From positions 1 to 64,000 of the forward strand of contig CAZEPJ010000011.1 of the NCBI GenBank assembly GCA_964514105.1: 64,000 nt of DNA, in the 5' to 3' direction. A model generated the notes under the pieces. That model was not told the DNA's origin. It did not search any database and was given only the letters and a program-made list of their open reading frames with translations. The position numbers and the translations under genes are program-made. The DNA is from CAZEPJ01 sp964514105. GTDB lineage: Bacteria; Desulfobacterota; Desulfocorpusculales; Desulfocorpusculum. This document shows positions 35,557 to 44,179 of the stretch, in pieces (positions within the stretch are counted from its first letter, which is position 1; each line of letters starts with the position of its first letter).

Positions 35557-36717
35557 TTACCGACGCTTCAACTCTCCCAGGGCCTGTTCCATGCGGGCCA
35601 ACGCCTCGTCCAGCACATCCCACGACGTGGCGATGTTGAGGCGGACGAATCCCTCCCCCGCGGGCCCGAACTGGTCTCCCGGGTAGACCACCACCCGGCC
35701 GCGGGTCAGGACATGCCTGGCCAGTTCCTGGCTCTTCATGCCCAGGCCCCGCACGTCCGGGAAGAGAAACGGGGATGCCTGCGGTCGATGGCAGCGCAAG
35801 CCGGGCATGGCCCTCACCCGCTCCAGGGACCGGTCTCGCATCTCCCGAAGGTGTCCCATGAGGGCGCTGACCCATCGGCTCGAACTGCGCAGCGCCCCCA
35901 TGGCCGCGGCCTGAGAAAGACAGTCCGTGTGAACGATCATGCGGCGGCTGGCATCCACCAACCGCTCCCGGAGGGCCGGAGGCGCCACCAGGTACGCCAC
36001 CCGATACCCCGGGATCCCGAAGGCCTTGCTGAACCCGAAGGCCGTCACCGTCCTCCGGAAGACCTCCTCTCCCAGCCCAGCCAGGGAGAGGTGCCTTCCC
36101 TCGAAGACCATGTCCTCGTAGAGCTCGTCGACGAAGATGAGCAGATCGTGGTCCAGGGCCACCCGGGCGATCCCCGCCAGCTCCTCGCGGCTCAGGACGC
36201 GCCCCGTGGGGTTGTGGGGGTTGCAGACCATCAGGAGGCGGGTTCGCGGCGTCACCAGGGACGCCAGCGTCTCACCGCGAAACCTGAAGCCGTCGTCCAT
36301 GTCCATGTCGTGGGGAACGGGAGTGGCGCCGGCGGCCTGGACGTTCTTCCAGAAGGGTCCGTACACGGGGGCCGGGGTCAAAATGGCCTCGTCTCCGGGC
36401 CCGAGGAACAGGTACGTGGCCAGGAAGATGCCGAACATGGTGCCGGGGATGACGACGATCTCCTCCTCGCCGGCGGGGATGCCGTTGGCACTTCGGACCT
36501 TCTCGGCCAAAAGCCGCCTCAGCTCCGGTTCCCCCTGATACGGGCCGTACGGTGTCCTGTCGTCGCGAAGCCAGGCCTCCACGGTCTCCCGCACCTCGGG
36601 CGGGGGCGGGTAGTCGATGTCCGCCACGGACAGGGGGATGACGTCCCGATCCCACCGCCCCCACTTCTGATGGGCTCGACGAAACAGGTATTCGCGATCG
36701 ATCCTGCCGAAATCCAT
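35557..36717 (-). CDS. MalY/PatB-type aminotransferase or C-S beta-lyase (PLP)
   Basis: 386 residues, fold-type I PLP enzyme. It has VADIDYPPPPEV and TPYGPYQGEPELRRLLA at the N-terminus, CNPHNPTGRVLSREEL, and the Schiff-base Lys in FGFSKAFGIPGYR. MalY/PatB relatives cleave cystathionine or cysteine; others transaminate. ATG 36717 has AAAGGAGA upstream, and the frame upstream of it is unconserved. It forms a pair with the crotonase gene (18 bp apart). Confidence 0.9.
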   Translation of the reverse strand: MDFGRIDREYLFRRAHQKWGRWDRDVIPLSVADIDYPPPPEVRETVEAWLRDDRTPYGPYQGEPELRRLLAEKVRSANGIPAGEEEIVVIPGTMFGIFLATYLFLGPGDEAILTPAPVYGPFWKNVQAAGATPVPHDMDMDDGFRFRGETLASLVTPRTRLLMVCNPHNPTGRVLSREELAGIARVALDHDLLIFVDELYEDMVFEGRHLSLAGLGEEVFRRTVTAFGFSKAFGIPGYRVAYLVAPPALRERLVDASRRMIVHTDCLSQAAAMGALRSSSRWVSALMGHLREMRDRSLERVRAMPGLRCHRPQASPFLFPDVRGLGMKSQELARHVLTRGRVVVYPGDQFGPAGEGFVRLNIATSWDVLDEALARMEQALGELKRR

Positions 36718-36840
36718 ATCCCGCTCTCCTTTGAATGGGGGCCCTGGCCCCCAGAATCGAAAAGGTCTGCCCTGTGCCACCCCGCCTTGTCCCCCGGCCG
36801 GGTTCCCCGTACAATGGGTCAAAACCCTCGGAGGTGCCCC

Positions 36841-37026
36841 ATGCCCCAGTGGAAATGCGCCAATTGCGGATACACGTTCGCGGACGACCGGCTCCCGGCC
36901 CAGTGCCCCTCCTGCAAGGAACGCTGCTCCTTCTCGGACGTGTCGTGCTATACGCCCGAGTGCGGCGGGCCCGGCTCCGGGAACATCGACCCGAGGCTGG
37001 TCCAGCAGGACCCCAAGAAGGTCTGA
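36841..37026 (+). CDS. Small rubredoxin-like zinc/iron ribbon protein
   Basis: 61 residues with seven cysteines. WKCANCGYTFADDRLPAQCPSC resembles a compact rubredoxin-like C-x2-C/C-x2-C knuckle pair. A second cluster follows (CKERCSF, VSCYTPECGG). CGGAGGTG lies just before ATG 36841. It could carry electrons through a rubredoxin-type iron, or be a structural zinc ribbon. It stands alone on the plus strand between two minus-strand operons. Confidence 0.8.
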   Translation: MPQWKCANCGYTFADDRLPAQCPSCKERCSFSDVSCYTPECGGPGSGNIDPRLVQQDPKKV

Positions 37027-37054
37027 GCCCGCAGGCGTCCCAGCTGCGCGCCCG

Positions 37055-38473
37055 TCACGGCCGGGGGGGACGGGTCGTCTTGCGCCTCCGTCGCTGATCG
37101 CGCAAGACCGTTGCGTATACTCGGGAGGCCCGCTCGGCCGTGTCGAACACCGGCACCCCCGCCTCCGCGAAGGGCCGGCCGAAGTCGGGATCGAAACCCG
37201 GGATATTCACCATGACAAAGGGTTTTCCGGTCTCCTTCCGCATGCCGATGATGCTGCGCGCGAAGTCGCGGTTGGCCTGGGCGGAGAACCCCCGGCCGAT
37301 GACCATGACCCCGTCCACCCCCGGGTCCTCGGCGGCGGCCCGGGCGGCTTGCTCGTAGATCGCCATGTCCAGGGAGGCGGAAAGCCCCACATCGACGGGA
37401 TTGGCCACGCTGGTCCCGGTGGGGGGGACGATCTCCCTGAGCCTCGCCCGGGTGTGGAGGGAGAGCTCCGCCAGCCGCAGGCCCCGGGCCCCGCAGGCCT
37501 CCGCGGCGGACACCGCCAGTCCGCCGGGGCCGGATACGATGGCCAAACGCCCCCCGAGGCCGTGGGGCAGGAGGGCGAAGCCGACCATGGCGTCCACCCA
37601 CGCCTCGAAACCGACCACAGGCACGCCCCCGCCCTGACGGGCCACGGCCTGCCAGATCTCCCGCGAACCTGCCATGGAGCCCGTGTGGGATCGGGCCGCC
37701 CGCTCTCCCTCCGGGGTGAGGCCCACCTTCCAGAGGACGACCGGCTTCTCCGCGGCCGCGGCGCGCAGGGCGTGGAGAAAACGGGGCCCGTCCTTGATCC
37801 CCTCCACATAGGCCCCGATGATCCCGGTCCTGCTGTCCTGCCCCAGATAGAGGAGGAAGTCCTCAGTGGCCAGGTCGCACTGGTTGCCCAGGCTCACCAC
37901 CTTGCTGAAGCGAAGCCCCCTTAAGGGGGCCATGCGCCCGAGGATGTTGCCCAGGGAGCCGCTCTGGGTGATGACCCCCACGGGGCCGGGCTCCCGGGAG
38001 AGCTCGGGGAAGAAGGAGAGGCCCGATTCGGGGACGTAGAAGCCCATGCAGTTGGGGCCCACCAGGCGCATGCCCGAGACCCGGGCAGCATCCAACAGGG
38101 CGGCCTCCAGGGCCCTGCCCTGTTCGGTCCCCATCTCGCCGAACCCCGAGGTATAGAGGACGGCCCCTTTGACCCCCTTTTCCGCACAGTCCCGGATCAC
38201 CCCCAGGGCGTCGGACGCGGGGACCATGACGATGGCCAGGTCCACGGGGTCCGGTATGGCGGAGACCCGGGGGTACGCGGGGAGGCCGTCGATCTGCCGT
38301 GCCTCGGGGTGGACCGGGAAGATGGGCCCGGGGAATCCCTGGTCCCGGAGGGCCATGAGAAAGAGCCTGCCCGTCTTCATCCCCCGGGGAACGCCCACCA
38401 CGGCCACCGACCGCGGATGGAAGAGCCCGTGGATCTGCTGCAGCAAGGCGGTTGTGTCGTCGGCCATGCTCAT
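37055..38473 (-). CDS. Acyl-CoA synthetase (ADP-forming) alpha-type subunit
   Basis: 472 residues. A CoA-binding Rossmann domain (PRSVAVVGVPRGMKTGRL) is followed by the succinyl-CoA-ligase-like region (GVITQSGSLGNIL) and the phospho-His loop SHTGSMAGS. It lacks the ATP-grasp beta domain that completes the enzyme, and no partner is adjacent. It would need a beta subunit elsewhere, or has another role (a CoA-binding acyltransferase-like half). ATG 38473 overlaps the Smr stop (ATGA). ATG 38467 is an alternative. Confidence 0.9.
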   Translation of the reverse strand: MSMADDTTALLQQIHGLFHPRSVAVVGVPRGMKTGRLFLMALRDQGFPGPIFPVHPEARQIDGLPAYPRVSAIPDPVDLAIVMVPASDALGVIRDCAEKGVKGAVLYTSGFGEMGTEQGRALEAALLDAARVSGMRLVGPNCMGFYVPESGLSFFPELSREPGPVGVITQSGSLGNILGRMAPLRGLRFSKVVSLGNQCDLATEDFLLYLGQDSRTGIIGAYVEGIKDGPRFLHALRAAAAEKPVVLWKVGLTPEGERAARSHTGSMAGSREIWQAVARQGGGVPVVGFEAWVDAMVGFALLPHGLGGRLAIVSGPGGLAVSAAEACGARGLRLAELSLHTRARLREIVPPTGTSVANPVDVGLSASLDMAIYEQAARAAAEDPGVDGVMVIGRGFSAQANRDFARSIIGMRKETGKPFVMVNIPGFDPDFGRPFAEAGVPVFDTAERASRVYATVLRDQRRRRKTTRPPRP

Positions 38474-38769
38474 GGGTCGGCGCCCTCCGGCGGCCGGGCT
38501 CTGAGCCGAACCAAGGTGGATCCCCAGTCGCCGCCCTCCCGGTCTGCCAGGTGAAACTCGGCCACGCCTTCCAGCCGGCGAAGGACGGCGTGGACCTTTT
38601 CCCGAAGGAACCCCTTGCCCTTGCCGTGAATGATGCGCACGCGCAGCAGCCCTCTGTCCCGGCAGGCCTCCAGGTAGTCGGACACGAGGTCGGGCACCTC
38701 CCCGGGCCGAAAGCAGTGGAGATCCAGTGTGTCCGAGATCTCCAGGACGACGGGTGGCTCGTGGATCAC
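38470..38769 (-). CDS. Smr domain protein
   Basis: 99 residues, essentially one Smr domain: TLDLHCFRPGEVPDLVSDYL and VRIIHGKGKGFLREKVHAVL carry the DLH and HGxGxG motifs of the Smr/MutS2 C-terminal nuclease fold. GTG 38769, after AGGGAG, is preferred; the extension to 38838 is unlike the family. Stand-alone Smr proteins may nick DNA or RNA. Translational coupling to the CoA synthetase gene is unexplained. Confidence 0.85.
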   Translation of the reverse strand: MIHEPPVVLEISDTLDLHCFRPGEVPDLVSDYLEACRDRGLLRVRIIHGKGKGFLREKVHAVLRRLEGVAEFHLADREGGDWGSTLVRLRARPPEGADP

Positions 38770-39121
38770 GAACAAACTCCCTGCCCGTGCGGGGTCCGCG
38801 GCCGCCCGTTCTATAGCACGGGCCGAGGGCGGGATCAAGGGGCAGGGCGGTGTGACCGCGTCCGGCCGGTCCCGTGTGACGGGCGGGCGTGCCAGTTCGC
38901 AGACGGGGGATGTTCACCTCCCGCGGCACGCCGGATCGCCCCCCCATCAGGGGGGAAGCAACGCCTGCCCCGGCTGTCAGCCCGCACGGCCCGGGTGCCC
39001 GGTGGTCCTGCTTCTCCGGCAGGACTCTGGGGACAAAAGTCCGTCGCCCGGGGCCGGGGGGCAGATGTCACCGGCCTTCCCCGGCCTGCGGGAGGCAATC
39101 CCCCGCAGGGGTGATGGCGCC
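38770..39121. other. Intergenic region, no gene seen
   Basis: A 352-bp spacer upstream of the Smr gene and beyond the end of the FecR/DUF6600 gene. The only structure noted is a 7-bp hairpin GTCCTGC/GCAGGAC at 39005-39025. Open frames here are shadows without ribosome binding sites. A promoter for the Smr-CoA synthetase pair is expected but not recognised. Confidence 0.5.
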
Positions 39122-41271
39122 TCACCTCACGGGCGGCGGGCAGGGGGGTTGACCCGGCTGGCCGCAGGGGGGCGGTTGCTGCTGCTTTTGCTTCTGCTGC
39201 CGCTGCTGGGGCTCCTGTCTTTGCTCCTGCTGCGGTTGCTGTCTTTGCCGCTCCTGCTCCTGCCGCTGGCGCATCTCCTGCTGCTGTCGTTGCTGCTCCT
39301 GGCGTTGCCGCTCCTCCTGCTCGCGACGCTTTTGCTCCTGCTGCTGTTGGATCTGCTGCTGGCGCTGCCTCTCCAGTTCCTGCCTCTGCCGCTGGTCCTG
39401 CTGCTGTCTTTCATGCTTCTCCCGCTGCCGCTGCTCGTCCTGCTGCTGNNNNNNNNNNNNNNNNNNNNNNNNNNNNNNNNNNNNNNNNNNNNNNNNNNNN
39501 NNNNNNNNNNNNNNNNNNNNNNNNNNNNNNNNNNNNNNNNNNNNNNNNGCTGCTGGCGTTGCTCGGATTCGTGCCCGATCCGGTCGGGCTGCTGCCCCGT
39601 TCCCGGGCCCGCCGGCTGTTGGGGGGAGACCCGGGGGTCCTTGCCCGTGGCGGGGGTCGGCGCCGGTGGGGTCTCCCGCCGGGGTGCGGGCGCCGGGGGC
39701 GGCGCGCCAAAAGGGGCGCCCTCCTGCCTCCGAACGGGCCGGTCTCCTCCCCGCTTCACGGGTTTCTGTTCGAAGGTCTCAGCTCCCTTGCCGGCCTCCG
39801 CCGCCTTGACGATGCGCACCGACGCCCGGGGCTCAGGGACCTTGCGCTGGACCGCCGCGTGAGCAGGAGCCTCCTTGGGGGAAGCCGTCGCCCTGGATTT
39901 CAGCAGGGCGGCGGTCTCGGCCCTGGCGGCCACGCCGGCCTGGCGGCTCCGGACCTGCTCGGACACCACCGAATGGGGTTTTCGGGAGGGCGCCTGGGCC
40001 CCGAATCGATGCCGCCCCTGGAGGTTGGCCGCTCCCACGATCTCCCGGGAGATGACCGGGGCGAACCGGCCCCCGGCGTTCACCTGGCGGACGACCTCCG
40101 GGTTCCCAACGGGCTCGTACCGACGGGCTCCCCGGTACAGATCCCTCTTGGAGATCACCACCGTCTTGTGGATGTTGACGAGCTTGACGCGCTGGACATG
40201 GGGAACGGCCGCGCCGCGCGCGTACAGCACGGTCCCGGGCCCCCAGTAGTGACGGGCATAGTAGTCCTCCCGCCAGGTCAGGGGCACCCAGGCGATGTGA
40301 TCGTCCGTGTACAGCCACGCCACGCGGCCGGGGCACCACGGCAGGAACCCGGCGGCAACGGGGCGAGGCGGCCGCCAGTACCAGAACCCGTTGAAGAAGA
40401 CCCAGCCTCCGTAGTGGTGGGTCACGTATCCGAAGGGCTCGGCAGGCACCCAGACCTGTTCATCGTACCAGGTGGTCCACCGCCCCACCGTGTACGGGGC
40501 CCAATCCGCCCCTGCGTGGGGGCGCCAGTAATAGTCCGTCTCGCCCTCGTACGTGACCTGCTCCCACGCGCCGTGTTCCGCCAGGGCGGCGGCATCGTAC
40601 TGGAGTTCCTCGGGCAGGTGGCGGGAGGCCGGCGTTTGGGCCAGCAAGCGATCCCGGGCCTCATTCCATTGATCCCACTCCGGGTCCGGGTACCCGTCGC
40701 CCGACTCCACGGTCCTGGCATCGACCATGAGGGAGGGGGAGCCTTGGGAGATCTCGTAGCGGGTCTGGCGGTGGCCGTGGACCAGGGTCAAGGCGCCCCG
40801 AAGCGGCGATACCTCCATGGAGTCGTCCCCCACGTACAGGTCGAACGCGGCGGGGGCCTCCGCCAGCATGTACCCGAAGGGGGTCTCCACCTTGAGCATC
40901 CCGCCGGACCGAGCGGTCTGGAACCTGATCACGCCCGAATCCGAGTACACCGCCACCAAGTCCCTTCGCACGGCATCGATCTCGATCTTGGTGGCCTCGG
41001 CCATGCGAAGCGTCACGCCGCCGGGGAATCGGATCTCGGCCCGCCCCCCCACATCCGAGTAAAAGACGTCGCCGGCGGTCAAGGGCGTATCGGGCGCCAC
41101 CAGGGCCCAGTCCTCCTCGTCCGGCACATAGCGCATCACGTCGTTGTCCACGTGGGTCACGCGGCCCACCAGGATCTGCTCCTGGGCCCCGGCCGCCGCG
41201 GCCAGCAGGAGCAAGACGCCGACGAGAAGCATGGTGAGTCGGCATCGCTGCACGCAGGGGGACTTGGACAT
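39122..41271 (-). CDS. FecR and DUF6600 protein with Gln-rich tail (interrupted by assembly gap)
   Basis: Exported protein. The signal segment (LTMLLVGVLLLLAAAAGAQ) leads to a FecR-like domain (about 35-165), then a Trp/Tyr-rich DUF6600 region with repeated W-x-P and HHYGGWVFFNGFWYWRP, then a Pro/Ala-rich linker. The tail is almost pure Gln/Arg/Glu (CAG-rich) on both sides of the N block 39449-39548. After the gap the Gln-rich frame continues to a TGA at 39124-39122, so I take this as the true end. ATG 41271 has GGAGGTT 6 bp upstream. Its function is unknown, probably surface or periplasmic. Confidence 0.82.
39449..39548. other. Assembly gap (100 N) inside CAG/CTG-rich coding repeat
   Basis: Exactly 100 N, the conventional placeholder for a gap of unknown size. 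It falls in Gln-codon-rich low-complexity sequence, a common cause of assembly breaks. The flanking Gln-rich frames join only if the true missing length is 2 modulo 3, so 100 cannot be literal if the gene is intact. Confidence 0.9.
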
Positions 41272-41346
41272 GGTCGCAACCTCCAGCAAGGAGTCTCTGC
41301 CCATTTGACGTTCCGCCACGGCCCCGAGTTGTCAGGACTTGCGGCA

Positions 41347-42105
41347 TCAGCCCAGGGGGGGGATCTCCTTGACGCACCGAAAGCCCAGCCAGTGGGCGCC
41401 GTTCCTGGGGTCCTCCGGGGTCCACCGGCAGGTGACGCGGACGAAGGTGGCCGAACCCAGGAAGCAGCCTCCACGCATGGGGAGATGATCGCCCTGCCAG
41501 CGCCCCTCGCACATCTCCCAGACGTTGCCGCTCATATCGTAGCAGCCGTACGGGCTCACGCCGTCGTCGAACATCCCGATCTCCGAGGTCCTCTGGAGGC
41601 CGGACTCCCTGGAGTTGCAACGCCCCGGGAGGAACTCATTTCCCCAAGCCCACCAGCGCTGATCCGTCCCCCTTGCCGCCTTCTCCCACTGGGCCTCAGA
41701 GGGAAGGGACTTGCCTGCCCAGCGGGCGTAGGTCCGGGCGTCGCTCCAACCGACTCCCACCACGGGCTGCATGGGCTGGCTCCAGAGGGGCTCGTCCCAC
41801 AGCCACGGCGTCCTGTGGCCCGTCTCCTTCACGAACTTGCGATATTGATAGTTGGTCACCGGGTAGCGGTCGATGAAGAAACCATCCACATGGACGATCC
41901 GGGCGGGGACCTCGGTGAGAAACAGGGGGGTCTCCCGCTGGTCGAGGAGGAAGACCTGCTGGATCTCGTCCTGGGAGAGCCCCATGACGAAGGGCCCCGA
42001 CGGGACGTGGACCATCTCGGCACCGTCCACCGGGGCCACCAGGCTGTCGGGTACGGGGCCCAAGCCCAGATCGCTACGGATGTCCCACGGATTCTCGGCG
42101 GCCAA
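41347..42105 (-). CDS. Formylglycine-generating-enzyme-fold (SUMF1 family) protein
   Basis: 252 residues. MVHVPSGPFVMGLSQDE, FFIDRYPVTNYQYRKFV, LPSEAQWEKAARG and SGNVWEMCEGRW are the standard SUMF1 blocks. At the position of the catalytic Cys pair of true FGE (WCxxxxC) it reads MRGGCFLGSATFVRVTCRW, so the canonical pair is not in register and sulfatase activation is doubtful. No sulfatase gene is near. The start is a TTG at 42105 after GGAGGTGG. It may be a binding or non-enzymatic member. Confidence 0.87.
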   Translation of the reverse strand: MAAENPWDIRSDLGLGPVPDSLVAPVDGAEMVHVPSGPFVMGLSQDEIQQVFLLDQRETPLFLTEVPARIVHVDGFFIDRYPVTNYQYRKFVKETGHRTPWLWDEPLWSQPMQPVVGVGWSDARTYARWAGKSLPSEAQWEKAARGTDQRWWAWGNEFLPGRCNSRESGLQRTSEIGMFDDGVSPYGCYDMSGNVWEMCEGRWQGDHLPMRGGCFLGSATFVRVTCRWTPEDPRNGAHWLGFRCVKEIPPLG

Positions 42106-42150
42106 CCGCCACCTCCATGAACGGTCTGCCCGGGCCCACTGCCGTGGCCG

Positions 42151-42840
42151 TCAATCCCTCTCCTTCGCCGCCTCTTGGGAGCGCGCCGGGGATGCCGGTG
42201 CCCTTCCCACCCGTTCCAGGGCCTTGCGACCGAGTTCCTCGGAGTACCGGGTCCACCCCCGGGGCTTGCCGGCAGGGATCCATCGGATCTCGAACCGGCA
42301 GGTCTCCGCTCCCTTGGGTATGATCTGGGTGAAATGGGCGTCGGCGGCGATGCCCGTCTTCTCCTCAAAGGCCTCCAGGAGCCCCTGGACCAGATGCCGC
42401 TGCACCCGGCAGTCGAAGGGCCGATAGTGCTCCTGGTGAGGGCACCAGAGGATGTCGCACACGCAGGTGCTCTCGTCCAGGACCTGGGGCCGCTCGGGAG
42501 AGGCCCAGATCTCCTCGTTGACGTAGGTGACGAAAGCCGAGATGGCGCGGATCTCCGGGGTCCCCGGCCGAATGGCCCACTGCCGCAGCACCTCCCGTCC
42601 GATCTCTCGCCCCAGATCGGTGAGGGCCCCTGCCATGGCCTCCTGCCCCGAGGCCCCGAAGCGGGCCTCCGCCGCCTCCATCATGCGGATCACCGCCAGG
42701 GACATCATCTGCCCCCACCGGAACAGGCGGGCCGGGTCGTAGTCCGGGCGAACCAGGACCTCTTGCCTCAGGGTTTCAACGGCGGCCTGGAAATGCCGGC
42801 TCAGGACCAGGCCGGATCGCTCCCAGCGCGCCTCTTCCAT
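42151..42840 (-). CDS. ATC-hydrolase/V4R-like domain protein, function unknown
   Basis: 229 residues, soluble and helical at the N-terminus. The C-terminal half has CVCDILWCPHQEHYRPFDC and ends GIAADAHFTQIIPKGAETCRFEI. That last pattern resembles L-2-amino-thiazoline-4-carboxylate hydrolase-like and V4R small-molecule-binding domains. I cannot assign an activity. GGGAGGG precedes ATG 42840. It lies 14 bp after the deacetylase gene. Confidence 0.65.
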   Translation of the reverse strand: MEEARWERSGLVLSRHFQAAVETLRQEVLVRPDYDPARLFRWGQMMSLAVIRMMEAAEARFGASGQEAMAGALTDLGREIGREVLRQWAIRPGTPEIRAISAFVTYVNEEIWASPERPQVLDESTCVCDILWCPHQEHYRPFDCRVQRHLVQGLLEAFEEKTGIAADAHFTQIIPKGAETCRFEIRWIPAGKPRGWTRYSEELGRKALERVGRAPASPARSQEAAKERD

Positions 42841-42854
42841 CCCAAACCCTCCCT

Positions 42855-43694
42855 TCAAGGTAGCCTCCACATGGCGGGGGTCCAGGGGAGGTCCACCGGA
42901 TGAACCACCAGCGGACCTTCGGCCGGGGGGGCCTCGGCCGTGTCCATCATCTGGGGGATGGTCACGAACCCGTAGCCGTCCTCCTTCAGCTTGCGGATGA
43001 TCCCCGGCAGGGCCGGGACGATGCCCCCGTGGCCATCGTGGCACAACACCACGGCCCCGTTGTGCACCCCGGACAACACGTTGTGGGTCACGCTGGCGGC
43101 TGCCGCTCCGGTCCAATCCCGGGAGTCCACGGACCAGAACACCACATCCAGATCGCGCGAGACGAACTGCCCCAGCAGCCGGCCGTCAAACGCCCCGAAC
43201 GGCGGGCGGAACAGCCGGGTGTCCGTGTCCGTCAGCTCCCTGATGACCTCCCGGGTGCGATCCAGTTCCGGATTCAGGGCATCTGCGGCGGCGCGGGGCA
43301 GCTTGACGTGGGAGAACGTGTGGTTGCCCAGGGCGTGACCGGCGGCATGGATCTGCCGGACCAGCTCCGGGTGCCGCTGGGCGTTGCGACCGATGAGAAA
43401 AAAGGTGGCTCGCACCCCGTTGTCCTCCAGGATCTTGAGCACCTGGGGCGTGATCACAGGGCTGGGGCCGTCGTCGAAGGTCAGGGCGATCTGCCGGGCA
43501 CGGCGGTCTCCCGCCCAGAGAAACCGGCCGCTGGTCCCGTTGAGAGAGACGCGGTAGAGCTTGGCCTCGCCGGTCCTGGCGCAGGCGAAAAGGGGGTGCC
43601 CCCCCGTCAGGTACCGGGCCAGGCGGTCTTCCGGGTCGGCGTTCACAGCGGCTGGCAACAGGAGGAACAGGGTCAACAGAGCAACCGCGAGCAT
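42855..43694 (-). CDS. Polysaccharide deacetylase (NodB family), exported
   Basis: 279 residues. Signal peptide 1-19 (to VNADP). NodB motifs: IALTFDDGPSP (catalytic base and metal Asp), GNHTFSHVKLP (metal His pair), RPPFGAFDGR, WSVDSRDWTG and VVLCHDGHGG. It would remove acetyl groups from peptidoglycan, chitin oligomers or an exopolysaccharide in the periplasm. It is complete in length. Confidence 0.93.
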   Translation of the reverse strand: MLAVALLTLFLLLPAAVNADPEDRLARYLTGGHPLFACARTGEAKLYRVSLNGTSGRFLWAGDRRARQIALTFDDGPSPVITPQVLKILEDNGVRATFFLIGRNAQRHPELVRQIHAAGHALGNHTFSHVKLPRAAADALNPELDRTREVIRELTDTDTRLFRPPFGAFDGRLLGQFVSRDLDVVFWSVDSRDWTGAAAASVTHNVLSGVHNGAVVLCHDGHGGIVPALPGIIRKLKEDGYGFVTIPQMMDTAEAPPAEGPLVVHPVDLPWTPAMWRLP

Positions 43695-43756
43695 CTCACC
43701 TCTCTCTGTCGGGCTGATCGGCCCTCACGCGCGACCTTCGATCCGGCCCGCCGGCC

Positions 43757-44179
43757 TCACCCGGTGTGGCTCAGGAAGATGACCAGGAAAAAGCCGATGG
43801 CCAAGACCGCTATGGCCAGCAGTATATCGAGAATGAGAGATGGATGATAGCGGTTCTCGTCGATCTGCCTCTCCACCCGCTTGTATCGCACGAAGGACAG
43901 GAAGCCCATGCCGGCGCCCAGCCCGATGAGGATGATCCCGAAGGCGGACGAGGCGCCCGAAGCCGCCTGCGCCGCGGACCCCGAGACCCCCCCCGGCAGC
44001 GTCCTGCCCAGGAGCGCCTCCATGTGCCGGACGAACAGGGCGAACTTCTCCACCACGAAGCCGAAGGCCATGATGGCGATGCTCGTTCGGATCCAGGCCA
44101 AGAACGTGCGCTCGTTGGCCATGTGGGCCCGGCGGTTCCCGGTCATCGAATCCAAGCCTCCTGTGGTGGGCTCCGTCAT
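43757..44179 (-). CDS. DUF202 (YidH-type) membrane protein
   Basis: 140 residues. MANERTFLAWIRTSIAIMAFGF is the DUF202 hallmark. Three helices lie at about 30-50, 82-102 and 118-138. ATG 44179 overlaps the xdhC stop (ATGA). ATG 44146 with CAGGAGG upstream is an alternative start. The function of the family is unknown. Confidence 0.88.
   Translation of the reverse strand: MTEPTTGGLDSMTGNRRAHMANERTFLAWIRTSIAIMAFGFVVEKFALFVRHMEALLGRTLPGGVSGSAAQAASGASSAFGIILIGLGAGMGFLSFVRYKRVERQIDENRYHPSLILDILLAIAVLAIGFFLVIFLSHTG

Noticed and set aside
39127..39448. Ser/Arg-rich domain after the N gap
   Set aside because: It is an artefact of reading through exactly 100 N; the neighbouring frame is Gln-rich and continuous with the upstream side.
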